Shown here: piece after piece, positions 36,146 through 46,639 of the stretch
Layout of the letters: the number at the start of each line of letters is the position of its first letter
Position numbering within the stretch: the stretch's first letter is position 1
Origin: Hydractinia symbiolongicarpus
Lineage: Eukaryota; Cnidaria; Hydrozoa; Anthoathecata; Hydractiniidae
Reading direction: 5' to 3'
Length of the DNA stretch: 64,000 bases
Assembly (NCBI RefSeq): GCF_029227915.1
Contig: NC_079886.1
Span: forward strand, 5,890,001-5,954,000
The notes under the pieces: model-generated
What the model saw: the letters and a program-made list of their open reading frames with translations, nothing else
Told to the model about the DNA's origin: nothing
The model's database searches: none
Made by a program: the position numbers and the translations under genes

Positions 36146-36491
36146 TTAATAGTAGCTCCACTTCCGGTTATGAACTTTAGGGTACAGGGTGACACAGCTT
36201 GAGCAAATCAGCACGCCGCCGTGATTGTTCACCAAAGACCCCCGGCAGGCAGGGCAGAGCTTGCCAATATTGCCAATATGGCCAGCGTACCGACACCATA
36301 GCTGTGAACTGACTGTACGGAACTTGTCCCAGAAGAGGCTTTGACTGTAGGCTCTACAGTACCCTCTTGTTGACTCATTTCTTCCTTCCTTTTCTTCATC
36401 ATTGCAGCCAACTTGTGTCCCTGTGCAACCCTTCCTGGATGCTTTGGTGGCTTTGTGATGATCTCTCGTCTTGTTTCTCAACTCCACTCAT
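36146..36491 (-). pseudogene. small Polinton membrane protein plus zinc-ribbon frame
   Basis: The ATG at 36491 (MSGVEKQ) is followed in another frame by KPPKHPGRVAQGHKLAAMMK and KKRKEEM, a basic block I recognise from small Polinton proteins. A Ser/Gln-rich linker and a hydrophobic segment YGVGTLAILAILASSALPAG (36229-36411) follow. A third frame, open to 36146, encodes a zinc ribbon: CPACRGSLVNNHGGVLICSS, then C (two CxxC knuckles 14 residues apart). Either one protein with a membrane segment then a zinc ribbon suffered indels, or two overlapping small genes exist. It ends four bases before the ATPase ATG. Confidence 0.45.
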
Positions 36492-36496
36492 TTATT

Positions 36497-37077
36497 TTAT
36501 AGCAACATCCGAGACTCTTCCTCGTTAGTCCCAGCATCCACTTTTTTCTTAGACATATGCCGGGTGGTATGCCCTGCAACCAGAACTAGGGCCAGACATC
36601 AGGCGATGGTGCAGTGCACTAGAACACCGAGATCTGTCATAGAGCCTCGGATTATAGGGTTCTCTTCGATATCTTGATGTAATTCATCTACATTGTCGAT
36701 GTCGACAAACTCCCCATCAAATGTGCATACAGGCTAATCACGTGAGTAGTCAACGCTTTGACCGTCTTCTCACCTTTTTCCCGGAGCCCACGTTGAACGT
36801 ACTCGGCATGTACCTTCTCAATTGCTTCCTCTGGCGCCTTGTCAACAAACCCTTCTGTGCATTTCTTGGGTAGAAGGTGCCCCTTGCCTTTCCTCAGGGC
36901 ATCTTTCAAAGCCTGGCGTTCATCGATGGGTTTCTCTACTTGTTCAAATTCTGCAGAGGCATTTTCGAATACTCGTGCAATATCAGACATCTTTATTAGC
37001 AGTCGTTTATAACGACAAAGAACATAAACAATCAGGACGTAGGGTAGAATTATAGCGATATACAAACATACCTCCAT
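36497..37077 (-). pseudogene. Polinton-conserved protein of unknown function, broken
   Basis: The family-like start is the ATG at 36990 (MSDIARVFENASAEF); an upstream in-frame ATG at 37077 would add a hydrophobic leader. Conserved features: LKDALRKGKGHLLPKKCTEG, GLREKGEKTVKALTTHVISL, then in a shifted frame VDIDNVDELHQDIEENPIIR, and MTDLGVLVHCTIA followed by a stop and LALVLVAGHTT. I recognise the EKGEKT.KAL..HVI and IE.NPII blocks from Polintons of cnidarians and corals. There is a frameshift near 36720 and a TGA near 36570. Role unknown. Confidence 0.5.
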
Positions 37078-37108
37078 TTCTTCCCGCGTAGATACCAGGC
37101 GGGAATGG

Positions 37109-40100
37109 TCACGGCAAGTGTCGTAATTCGATCAGGTTGCACAAGTCTGTCCTGTTTAATGCTAATTTGTTTACCTCCTGGGTGTAGATTTCATGCCTCT
37201 TGTTTTGAATCAACACTTAACTCTTGTAGATATCAATGCCCTCCTCCAGACATCGCCTATAGATGTCAAAGGTGATGGAATTCTTCGTAACACATCTCTT
37301 TAGCCCTTTGCTTTGCGATCACGGCCCTCTTTTGTGAGGCTTTCATAGGCGTATAGCTTGACCCTTAGGTTGATGAATTCGGTTATAACCTTCCCATTTA
37401 ACTCATACTTCATCAAACCGACGACTTTCTTGTTCTTCCCCAGAGGAAGAGGCCTGTTATCATCTGGATTATAGGCACTCTTCTCGAAGCGTGTCTCAAC
37501 GTCTTTTGCAATGTCCCTGTAAATGTCTTCTGTTCGGATATAGTATATAAAAAAGTCGGTATCCATGTAACAGAGCTGCAATTTGCTACCATATTTGGGC
37601 TGCATATAGTCGTAGTGGAACTCTTACATTACCATTTTTGACAGGTCCAATATGGCCTGTCCTATATACAACGGTTTGTTCATCTTCACCTCCGTCTTGC
37701 CCATTTCAACACCTAAGAGGTGCTTACTAAACCGGCTTCTGTCCCTAAAATTTTGCTTCATTACAAGCTTCATATGCTTGTCCTCGTTTGTGGCCAGCTG
37801 AATGCGATAATTCTGGATGTTCTCCATGGTCTTGCCAAACAACGAGAGGTTCATCAACTTGTGAAAGTCTTTCTCGAAGTCGTTTTTGGCAGCCGTTCTC
37901 AGCCTCGTGTTGTGATCGATGTACCCCTTGAGCCATGCCTTCTGGTTAAACTAAATGACCCTGCGCACCCTCTGCAATTCAAGCCCATGTTTTAAGGCCT
38001 CATGGAAGGCCCCAATATGTACCACGTAACTCCACTTGTTTTCCAAATTCGGCACCAGTTTCTCGACCTTGTGGACCGTCGTGCGTTCCGACAAGAACGA
38101 CAGGTCGTTATGTCTATCGTGTAGTCTCCTCAGTTAGTCTATATCTACCTCTAAAATGTACCCATGTTTATTTTCCATAACGAGCTTCTCGATTCGCCTT
38201 TCTGTCAATGCTCCAGTATTTGACACCCATTTGAAGCCATCCGTTGGAACGTCTTGATGCATCGCCCAGCCGTACAGGTTATTGCTATCGAGATATTGGA
38301 GGTAGGATGATTCAACCTTCGGTTCGTACTGATCTCCTATGTACTTGTTGTTAGCTTTAGCATACCGGTGTACGGCTTGGGTTATACCTCCCCGGATACC
38401 CTTCTGGAACATCAACAGCATGTTGGGATCCGTAAGGAGCTCTAACCTAATCCCGGTATACTTTAGTGCTCCTTCATATTCAGCTTGCTGTAAAATGCCT
38501 CCTTGGGAGGCAGCTCTGACTCTTCAAACCGACTCCAATCGTCTGTATACTTGTAAGGATACACGCCCTTTCGTCGATGAACTTTGCCATGGATGGTACG
38601 TTTGCCTTTAGTTTCTCCTTGTCTAATTGCTTCGTAGAATTTGAGTTGCAATTTTTACAGAAGAATTTTGCCATGTATTCGACGTCTATGCTTTGGAATT
38701 TCAGATAAGTATCTGCACACTGGTGGCATTTTATGGCGCCTGTTCCAATGATGTTGCTGGCCAATTTGTCTAGTCTCGATGCAATGAATCTACAGCTATC
38801 GATAAACCTAATCTCTACCAAATCTTTATACGTCTCAACATTCCCGTATGCCATGCCTGCAAGGGGTACCTTGATTTTAACATTAAAACTGATAAATTTT
38901 TCAGTATTCTCTGCTATGCACTCAATGTTCTTGGTGTCGTACTTTTCGCCTAATTCTCGGATAAAAAGGTGTGCGTCGTACCCGGAAAGATTATGCAAGA
39001 TAATGGGTATATGGCTAGGTATCTTGTATTTAAGGTTGCAGATCCCGTGCGCCGCGCCCCTATACAATCCCGTATAGTGAAAGTGTTACCTGATCTTACG
39101 GTTATTCTTGCAGTCGTTAAAGGCCTTCGTGCAGATATTTCAGTGCGTGGCCGCGTCATGTTCCCTTTTTAGCACCTTTGTCAGTTCCAGCATGGGTTGT
39201 TGCGGGTAGGTATAGTATAGCCTTTTAACTTCATCCTCTAGGTGGTTAACGAAGCGGTTTACACAGTCTTTACCCCTCTATACTGTTAGCGGGTTCGGTA
39301 CATCCCCATAGGCAAATGTGCTATACGTACACCATCCACATAGTACGTGCTTACTCAGCTTTTTCGTCTTTATACCCCTTGTATCTTCTACCCGGATGAG
39401 CAGGCTCTCAAAGTCCGCATATATGGCAAAAGGTACCTTGAATTCTTGTTGGCCATCCCTGTAGTATAACCATTTAAGATCTTGACTACCTTGTGTTCAT
39501 TGCAGTAGCCATAGTGCTTGTCCCTCGATTCAACTGTAGGAAAGGCCTGTAAGCAGTTCAGGCAGAAGTGCATCGCATTCCTATTCTTCGTAGTCTCCTT
39601 GCCTAGGAGTCTAGATAGACTTTTGACGGCTGTGTAGTGGGTGTTTTATCATCGGTGATAAGCAACAGATTCACCTGCTTGTTACGTCCGTTGTGCTCCA
39701 ATCGCCTCAGGATATTGATCTTCTTCTTCCCCGTTATGTATAGGACGCTTACCGCAGTGTTCTTGTTATTCTTCTTGAACTAGTATATGCTCTTGATGCT
39801 TGTAGGGAACTCTATACCTTCCCAATTGTAGAGGTCTACGTAGGGTCTCTACGGAGGTTCTATGTACGATGAACCGTTAAAGGCTTTTTTCATCTCAATG
39901 TATTCATCGTTAGCCTCCTCTGAATTTGTTTTCTTCTTCCACATAAACCATAGTGATAGCTGTAGCTTTGCCGCCCCCATTTTCACCACCTGGTCCTCAA
40001 TCAAGGTTTTCACGTTGGGTCTTATCATTCCTATATACCCGTCTACGTCTGCCCCTCCTATGCCAGGAACGCTAAAACTTCAAAAGGTCCTGCGGAGAGC

Positions 40101-40633
40101 ATGCTTTTGTTCTTGAGGGGTATAGTCTTGCCCCGGCTGATCATATAGATTTTTAATATCTGGAAGATAGTCTTCTTCGGCCTCCCGTTCGACCTTAGTT
40201 TGAAGTATAGGTATCGCGTTAGCTATCCTATTATAGAACCCCATAAACTTACGCTTGAAGGCCGCATCTGTTCTCTTGACTTCCTCTTTTATAGGCTTTG
40301 GACCAGCGTCCACAAGCCAGTTGTACCACCCTTTCATCTTATCCCCGACAATCGAACGATTTTTAGACAGTTCCTGTTTCTCGAAGAGATCCACCTCGGA
40401 TGGAGGTAATACCCAGTTATGCCATTCCCTGATTACACCCCTATAGTTGGACGCGTTCTGGCCATCTCCTGCGTCTCAAATAAGTCCATATCATCTGATG
40501 TTATAAGTCTGACTGGTTTCTGTGGTATATTCTCCAATAGAGCAATCAATTCAGCCTTGAGTAGCCCGTAATACCCCTTAATTCCACGACCTTTTGCAAT
40601 ATCGCGTAATTTTTTCGCGTAATGTGTGTTCAT
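37109..40633 (-). pseudogene. Polinton protein-primed type DNA polymerase B, heavily broken
   Basis: The ATG at 40633 gives a SAP-like N-terminus (AKKLRDIAKGRGIKGYYGLL). A Cys/His finger lies at about 39500-39573 (FCLNCLQAF...HYGYC). Exonuclease motifs follow: Exo I YADFES in the frame at 39424-39400, Exo II HNLSGYDAHLFIRELG (about 38960-39005), then FIDSCRF. Polymerase motif A lies in YLDSNNLYGWAM (about 38265-38300), motif B-like MNLSLFGKTMENI (about 37857), and motif C YMDTDFF (about 37560), where the usual Ser after DTD is Phe. The C-terminal KRCVTKNSITFD block runs to a TGA at 37109. The span is about 1170 codons, normal for the family. Many indels and stops separate the segments. The N-terminal DLFE.QE....R...W.NW unit appears twice in tandem (about 40486-40395 and 40394-40280). 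Confidence 0.85.
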
Positions 40634-40687
40634 TCTTTATTGTATGGAAATAATTTTGTCCAAGGATTTCACTTTAGTCAAACCAGC

Positions 40688-40974
40688 GCAGTTGTTCACC
40701 TCTTGATTGCGCATGCGTTGATTTTTGATGACGTCATCATTATCCAGAAGGAATACCCCCTACATAGTGCGCTAGAATTTATTTGAATCATTTGCAGCAT
40801 TGATGACGTCAGCACTATATAGTGACTTACTCTTGCATGACTCAACACGGTATATTAGGGACTTACCCTTGAATTCTATAGCTCAACATGGCATGGTACT
40901 GGATTTGTTGTGGTTGACTGTGACGTGTGTGCGTGCAAGTGGGCGACTGCGCCAGAAGGAACACTTCCCTATCT
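40688..40974 (-). repeat. Polinton terminal inverted repeat, right
   Basis: Reverse complement of the left terminal repeat (25248-25526), with substitutions and a few short indels. The outer end reads TTCCCTATCT. The amount of divergence between the two repeats indicates an old insertion, if they were identical at the time of integration. Confidence 0.9.
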
Positions 40975-40976
40975 TT

Positions 40977-40983
40977 AGAATGG
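40977..40983 (+). repeat. candidate target-site duplication, right
   Basis: AGAATGG, identical to 25241-25247. Two bases (TT) separate it from the last base matching the left terminal repeat, which may be terminal divergence or part of the element. Confidence 0.6.
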
Positions 40984-41104
40984 CAAACTTTATTAATTGG
41001 TCCCATCCGTTTTATGTATGCCGACGCATATAGACGCGTGTAGAAGAACAGACGGACATCGACAACTACAAAGTGACCAGCTACACTGTTTTCTTTCTTG
41101 AAAA

Positions 41105-41207
41105 ATATGCACAAAAGATGCAATCCAAATTTGGCAGTGGATACTAAAGTAGTTTTTAATCCAGTTGCTGGTCACAAGTTGGTCGATGTCAAGTACAAAG
41201 ATCTGTG
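41105..41207 (+). CDS. possible short host exon or gene fragment beside the Polinton
   Basis: A frame reading CNPNLAVDTKVVFNPVAGHK, then LVDVKYKDL and a stop has coding-like composition in otherwise non-coding AT-rich DNA. A nearby alternative frame (41030-41146) also lacks stops. No family recognised; it could be the last exon of a disrupted host gene or a fragment of another element. Confidence 0.2.
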
Positions 41208-41209
41208 AT

Positions 41210-43840
41210 AAATATAAAATGTTTCATAAAATATATTATGCGATGTAACACCATACCAATACCCCGATACCAATATACCAAGTTGCTGCAATGCTGTTTT
41301 TTTTTTATGTTCTTATTTATTGTTAGGAAGATGTGAAAAGAAAAATCGTTAATCACAACAAAATTTGAACTTCTTGAAGGTGATATTTAATAAAGTGGAA
41401 ATTTACAGAATTTATTTTATTTATTTTGATGCAATGCAATGTGATTGGTGTATATACACAAGATGTATGCTATATTCATATTTCTACCCAAAAAACGATT
41501 GTAATTTTTATCTTATTCTTTAATTATGCAGGGAAAAAGTTAGCATCTTTTCTCTGATTGGCTAAAATAGCTTGCAAATAGCTTGTATTTTGAATTTATT
41601 CACGGTCCACTGATTAGTCTATATTAAAATACTTGCTTCCTGTCCATTAGCTAAGTCCAAAATCCAGAGAGGGGACATCAGAAACCTTATTTTAATCGCA
41701 AGTTGTACAAATAGTTCCGGTAAAACTACATTTTAGTTATGATAATAATTGAGATTCAAATATTTTAAAATTGAGCATATTTAGTAACTTTTTTCTCTCC
41801 ATATTCTTAGGTATGACCTGCTTAAAATTTTAAGACTTTTAAAGCTAATGGAAAACCTGGGTTTGTAATGGCGGAAACTTTTATACTATAGGGTTTTTGC
41901 TCGCTAATTCAAGAGGATGTTTTATCTGAAATAGAAACATGACGAATCTGTTTAAGTTTAAAAAGTATCTATAAAATATTTAACGTAGTGAATACAGAAA
42001 TTTTCACATGGTACTTTTTTTCAATTCGGCTTTCATTCAGGTTGTATTTCAAATACAAAAATCTTCAAAATGTGTTTCGTTTCAAGAGCTTTATTACTAT
42101 TTTATTATTAACCACAGATGAACTTTTCTTTTTCAGTTCCTTATAGATTTGCAGAGGCGATTCAATTTTATTGCTACCAGTTCCCTGAAGATAATCGACT
42201 CAACAGTATCTAATATTTAATTTAACTCCCTTTTTTTACAGTAAAAGGAGAAACAGAAAATTAATTTTCGCAAAGACAGACTTGCACATACCCTGATTAT
42301 CCTTTATAAGTATTGTATTATTCTCTTCATTGTATTAAATTTTAGGTCTCAATAGGTCACATTAAAAAAAGAGCAGAAACAATAGACCCTTAAGGCGGGA
42401 GTCTCTTTCGGTCGCAAATAATGCGCGCACAAATTCAAAATGGCGGCAATTCAAGCGAATCCATTGGTCGAAATCATGAACTTACATAAATATGTTGCAA
42501 CGCTCACAGCGCTTGAAACAAGGATAAATTTTTGAAGCTTCACCCGTTGAGTGAGTCTAAATGGTTGTCTAGGAAACTTTATTTATTCTTTATTACCATT
42601 TCTTAGAAAATATTTTATTGGTTTCAGAGATATGGAAATGAAAGCGTTACAAATTATGCGAAATTATGACATCACAAATTATATGCTGAGAAACAATTGT
42701 TGGTATAAATCATAAATAGAATAATTAAGTTTCAATATCTATATGTAAATAAAAAATGAAAATGTGAAAACATATTTACTTCAATACAGCTTGCTAAACT
42801 ATTTCATACAGCACCTAGTTCATATGGAATATATTATTTCATGCATAGTTAGCATAAATACTAAAACGTCTGAGCCATAAATTTTTAGAGCCGTCTAACA
42901 TTTTTTAGAAAGATACAAAAAATAACTAGAGATAAATTTTTTCGTTTTCCCAAGAGGTACCGTAAATCCCGATTAAGTCCAGAGACACTTAATTTACAAA
43001 GTAAGGTTTTTAATGGGGCGTTTAATTGAAGGCGGCGATTATTTAAAAAACAAAATGTCATGCAGGTTATGATTAAATAAAAGTCATGCGAACGCGTTAG
43101 ATAAGACGTGTCAGCTTTATGTTGGTCAACTAAACTAAAATGTTTCCTCAAAAAACTAACTTCAAGACGTGCCTCGATTAGCCTTGAGTGTAAACAATGA
43201 AGGTTTTAGCAGATATGATCACATATTCACGATATTTCAACATATCGCGACATTTTAGGCCCTGATCTTCTTGTTGTTATATTACTTTGTCCTTATGGTA
43301 TCTTCTTATAAACATATACGAAATATAATAAAAACACTTTAAGGGTGTTGCTAAATCTGGAATTACTGTCATCACACCAGCATTCTTCTTTCGTTCCCTT
43401 TTTGCAAACATTGGATTGACATAGAGTGCAAATTATTCGAACTGACATGACACCTTTCGTGCAAACCGAAACTACAGCAATGGATTAGAGGGGATTTTTT
43501 GCAGGCGTTTTAATAACTTTGTATCTGTTAATAACTAAAGTTTTTATTTTGAGCAAATAGAAGTTTTCATCATTGTGTTTTATTCGGAAAATAGTTTATG
43601 ATAAACAAAACATGTTAACAAACAAATAACAAACATGAAAATCGTTGTTATCTGTGTACAAAATCGAACGTATTATCCAACACATAAGGGATGCGAAATT
43701 CATTTAAATTTTGAAATAATCGGACAAGATAGAGAACAATGTATTAAGAAAAAAAAAAGAATTAGCTCTATTCTTCAATGAATCAGTGCTTCACTTATTT
43801 ATAGTCAGCTGCAAACATATGTGTGTAAGAACATGCACCA
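41210..43840. repeat. non-coding stretch with duplication copy 1 (about 41855-43240)
   Basis: 41210-41850 shows no gene. From about 41855 to 43240 the sequence aligns with 46640-47930: shared CATGACGAATCTATTTAA-like, TTTCAGTTCCTTATAGA/TTGTAAA, CTCAACAGTAT, AACAGAAAATTAATTTT and CCCTGATTATCCTTTA blocks in the same order. Open frames inside (for example 42885-43151 minus) have no supported product. Confidence 0.55.
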
Positions 43841-43848
43841 TATATAAG
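43841..43848 (+). promoter_or_regulatory. TATA box of the GPCR gene
   Basis: TATATAAG lies 70 bases upstream of the GPCR ATG, which would place transcription start about 40-45 bases before the ATG. Confidence 0.4.
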
Positions 43849-43917
43849 TATTAATAAAAGATGTTTTTTTCATATGCACGAACGTAACGAACGTTTCATA
43901 TTCAGAGTGGTCTCAAA

Positions 43918-44898
43918 ATGTTACTAACTGATTATTTCGTGCCTGCTCTGATTTTCATGGGGTTGTGTTTACACGTTTTAGCAGTATTTTCTTTGTGTAA
44001 ATACAAAAAACAAAATAAAAATCAGAAAGCATTACTGATAAACTTGAGTGTAACAGAAATACTTCTTTTGATGCTTGGAGCTGTTGATTACATAGCACAT
44101 ATCTATCCAGATGCCAATATATACAGTATGTGGAAGTTATGGCAAGTATTGACTTATATAGAAATAGCAGGAAATTCTTCGTTGCTTTTTGCTATGTTTT
44201 TCATCATAACAGATCGTTTTCTTTGCGTTTCTTTGCACATAAAATATAGTTATATTGTCACAAAACAACGCTTGGTGAAAGTTATAATTGCAGCTTGGAT
44301 TATAAGTGGACTTGCAGCATTACCAGCAATTATTGTTGAAGATATTGACTTAAGTCCATATCACATTGCTATGTCAATTACAAATGTAGTTTATGTTTTG
44401 ATAGCTGTGGTGGTCTATTCGATAATTGGTTTGCATTTGAAGCGAAGAGGAAGAAAATTCCAACAGAATGTGAAGAATGGGGAGTCAATAACAAACGCTA
44501 AGCAATTCATCGTACCGTTTTTACTTGTTTTTACTTTTATTATATTTTCATCCATCCCGAACTTTATAATTACATGGTGGAAACCGTGTTATGACATTCA
44601 CAAGGAGATTATATGCCTCCAAGCTGTATATATGTTTATGATCTGTGGATTTCTTGTTGATCCATTAATTTACGTTTTTCTTAACAAAAAATTGAGGGAT
44701 GTGGCACTGTATTACCTGTGTTGTAAACGATTTCATTCAACGACATTACATAAACCAACAGCGTTGCGAAACATTGTCGTTGTTAATAGCGATACCGTAG
44801 AAGTCGTGGCAGCACCGGTCGATGACGGATTGGAACAATCGACCGACAACCGAAGGTCGTATGTTCAAGTTCCATGTGATCTCGTGAGCAACATTTAG
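43918..44898 (+). CDS. orphan class A (rhodopsin-like) GPCR, intronless
   Basis: A 326-residue seven-helix receptor in one uninterrupted exon. Hydrophobic helices at about residues 6-26, 38-60, 76-98, 119-141, 149-173, 196-218 and 231-254. Class A marks are present in altered form: DRF at 99-101 in place of DRY at the end of helix 3, and DPLIY at 248-252 in place of NPxxY in helix 7. The N-terminus is only a few residues long. The usual Cys at the start of helix 3 and the CWxP of helix 6 are missing, and no Lys sits in helix 7, so it is not an opsin. A Lys/Arg-rich third inner loop (LKRRGRKFQQN) and a Cys pair after helix 7 (YYLCCKRF, possible palmitoylation) fit G-protein coupling. Ligand unknown. 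Flanked by duplicated non-coding DNA and with a TATA box upstream. Confidence 0.85.
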   Translation: MLLTDYFVPALIFMGLCLHVLAVFSLCKYKKQNKNQKALLINLSVTEILLLMLGAVDYIAHIYPDANIYSMWKLWQVLTYIEIAGNSSLLFAMFFIITDRFLCVSLHIKYSYIVTKQRLVKVIIAAWIISGLAALPAIIVEDIDLSPYHIAMSITNVVYVLIAVVVYSIIGLHLKRRGRKFQQNVKNGESITNAKQFIVPFLLVFTFIIFSSIPNFIITWWKPCYDIHKEIICLQAVYMFMICGFLVDPLIYVFLNKKLRDVALYYLCCKRFHSTTLHKPTALRNIVVVNSDTVEVVAAPVDDGLEQSTDNRRSYVQVPCDLVSNI

Positions 44899-46120
44899 AA
44901 ATCTAGCTACTGTACAGTTTTATCGAGTCAAAAGTTCGGAAAGTCTTTATACATAAAAGAATTAGCTTAGATTACTATTTCTGAAAATATAATCTCGTTC
45001 TCTAGACTCTCACACATGATTGTTGTACCAACGATCCTGTATATATCTATACAACTTTTACAGGGGGTTTATAATTCTCTAAAACAACATTATCTTCGTG
45101 TATTAAATTCAAGAAAGTTAGATCGCCTTATATTTGCTTTATAAGGCCGTATTTCAAGTTTAGCCAGATAAATGTGCATTTAATGGCTATAGGTTAACCT
45201 ATTTTTAGTTCAAGTGTTTATGGTAACTTGTAAACTGACTGAAATATATAAAGTAATATATATGCCTACTAACCACTACCTGATATGAATAAGTTAAACC
45301 ATGTCAGAGACAGTTTAAAAAATTTTTGTTTTACAAAGTGACCAGCACAATTCAATTGACATGTACTGTTACACCCGGGGCAACGCTGGGTTTCTCAGCT
45401 AGTAATTTAATGCAATGTCATTCTCTGCAAAAAGTCGAAAATTAAATCTTATCTCCTACTTGTAAAAAAGATCTAAATAAGTGGGACATTTTAAGCTTTT
45501 TTGAAAAAGTTCCAGTTAGAGAAAGAATAAGTTAAGTGAGATATTCGCTAATTTTCTCAAACAATTCTCACAGTGTTCCACATAACACGAATGTACTGTA
45601 ATGCTATCTCAAAAACATGTATAACTTATCCACACCAAAGAAAATTGTTTCAATATATAATCTCAGTTCAAGACTCCCTGCTAAAAGAATTATAGATAAA
45701 TCATTTTCTACTGTGGACTTTGTTAACAGCTAGTATATCCAAACAGTAATTTAAACTAGTAGTTTCTAGTATAACAAATCTCAAAAAGCTTTAATTAAAT
45801 AGTTTTCAAAATGGTCTGATTGCAAAATACGCTTGAGCTGGTCTATCTAACCAAAGAAGTGAATTATGTCCCAGGATGAAGTTGAGGACTTGTAATATTT
45901 TTGGATTTTGTGTTCGTTGTCTTATTAAGCTTTCAAAATTTTGTGTTGCACATTAATTCAAGGTAACTGAATTATGCAAGACATGTATAATTTCTCCTGC
46001 CTGATTGCATAAATGTTGGTGGGGAAAATAATTTATATTATAATGACATTTTCTCGCATATGTTTTTTATTATCTCTGGGACCGAAAACTGTGTTTTAAT
46101 TCTTCTTGAATTTGCATCAC
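44899..46120. other. GPCR 3' flank, no gene seen
   Basis: AT-rich sequence without a supported gene, RNA or clear repeat. AATAAA-like signals are too frequent in this DNA to assign the polyadenylation site. Confidence 0.35.
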
Positions 46121-46121
46121 A

Positions 46122-46183
46122 CAGGGGCAGATCTAGGGTTAGGCAGCTTAGGCAATTGCCTAAGTCTAATTTTGTGCCCTAGC
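46122..46183. repeat. repeat end with perfect 16-bp palindrome
   Basis: ACACAGGGGCAGATCTAGGG matches the start of the hairpin repeat at 13138. It is followed by the palindrome TTAGGCAATTGCCTAA (46148-46163), and CTAGGG...CCCTAG forms an outer pair (46135-46140 and 46178-46183). Confidence 0.55.
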
Positions 46184-46264
46184 AAAAGAATTCAATGGAT
46201 AGAATAATCTATAAATAAAAAAATTAATTGGTTTTGGCATCCTACGATTTTGACTTAATGACAA

Positions 46265-46445
46265 TGCAGATTCTATTCCACGGTGAAAGTCTTACGGGTT
46301 AAACCTAGAGCCTAGATTGGCTGACTTCATATTTTCTGACTATAAATAGGTCGGGCCCACATAGGTTGATTCTAGTCAACGGTGAAAGCCTCACGGGATG
46401 ACATAGGGCCAAGACTGGCTATTACCGGTCAGGTCAACATAGGCT
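46265..46445 (+). repeat. imperfect tandem repeat, two units of about 108 bp
   Basis: TTC[C/..]ACGGTGAAAG[TC/CC]T[T/C]ACGGG, followed by TAGAGCC/TAGGGCC, TTGGCT/CTGGCT and ACATAGG[T/C]TGAT, occurs twice in the same order. Probably part of a dispersed element. Confidence 0.45.
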
Positions 46446-46639
46446 GATCCAATTGGCGTTATGAGATAGTCAATAACGAAAAGTAGCGAAAAAAGGCGGA
46501 GTTTCGATCTTCAGATTCCGGGTAAATTCGACAGAATTCGAATTCGATCCTCGGCGTTTTTTGACTAGGTCGCGTGACACGGTTGATTTATACTAAATCC
46601 GCACTTCAGAACTACTTCAAATTTTCCCTAAGTTGGTAA

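Larger units (their letters stand above)
25248..40974. mobile_element. Polinton/Maverick (adintovirus-like) integrated element, relic
   Basis: A self-synthesising-type DNA element of about 15.7 kb, in the usual Polinton size range. It is bounded by inverted repeats starting AGATAGGGAA and by a short direct repeat. The gene set is diagnostic: family B DNA polymerase with SAP-like and zinc-finger N-terminal parts, retroviral-type integrase, packaging ATPase, double jelly-roll capsid protein and several Polinton-specific membrane or capsid-associated proteins. Base composition is clearly less AT-rich than the flanks. Almost every gene carries one or more frameshifts or stop codons, so it is not expected to be active. 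No adenain-type cysteine protease was recognised. The transcription layout is mixed, with convergent gene pairs. Confidence 0.93.

Noticed and set aside
38339-39172. Plus-strand frames over the polymerase
   Set aside because: Shadows of polymerase segments carrying Exo II and motif A.
43918-44898. Opsin identity for the GPCR
   Set aside because: No Lys in helix 7 for retinal attachment; helix 7 reads AVYMFMICGFLVDPLIY.
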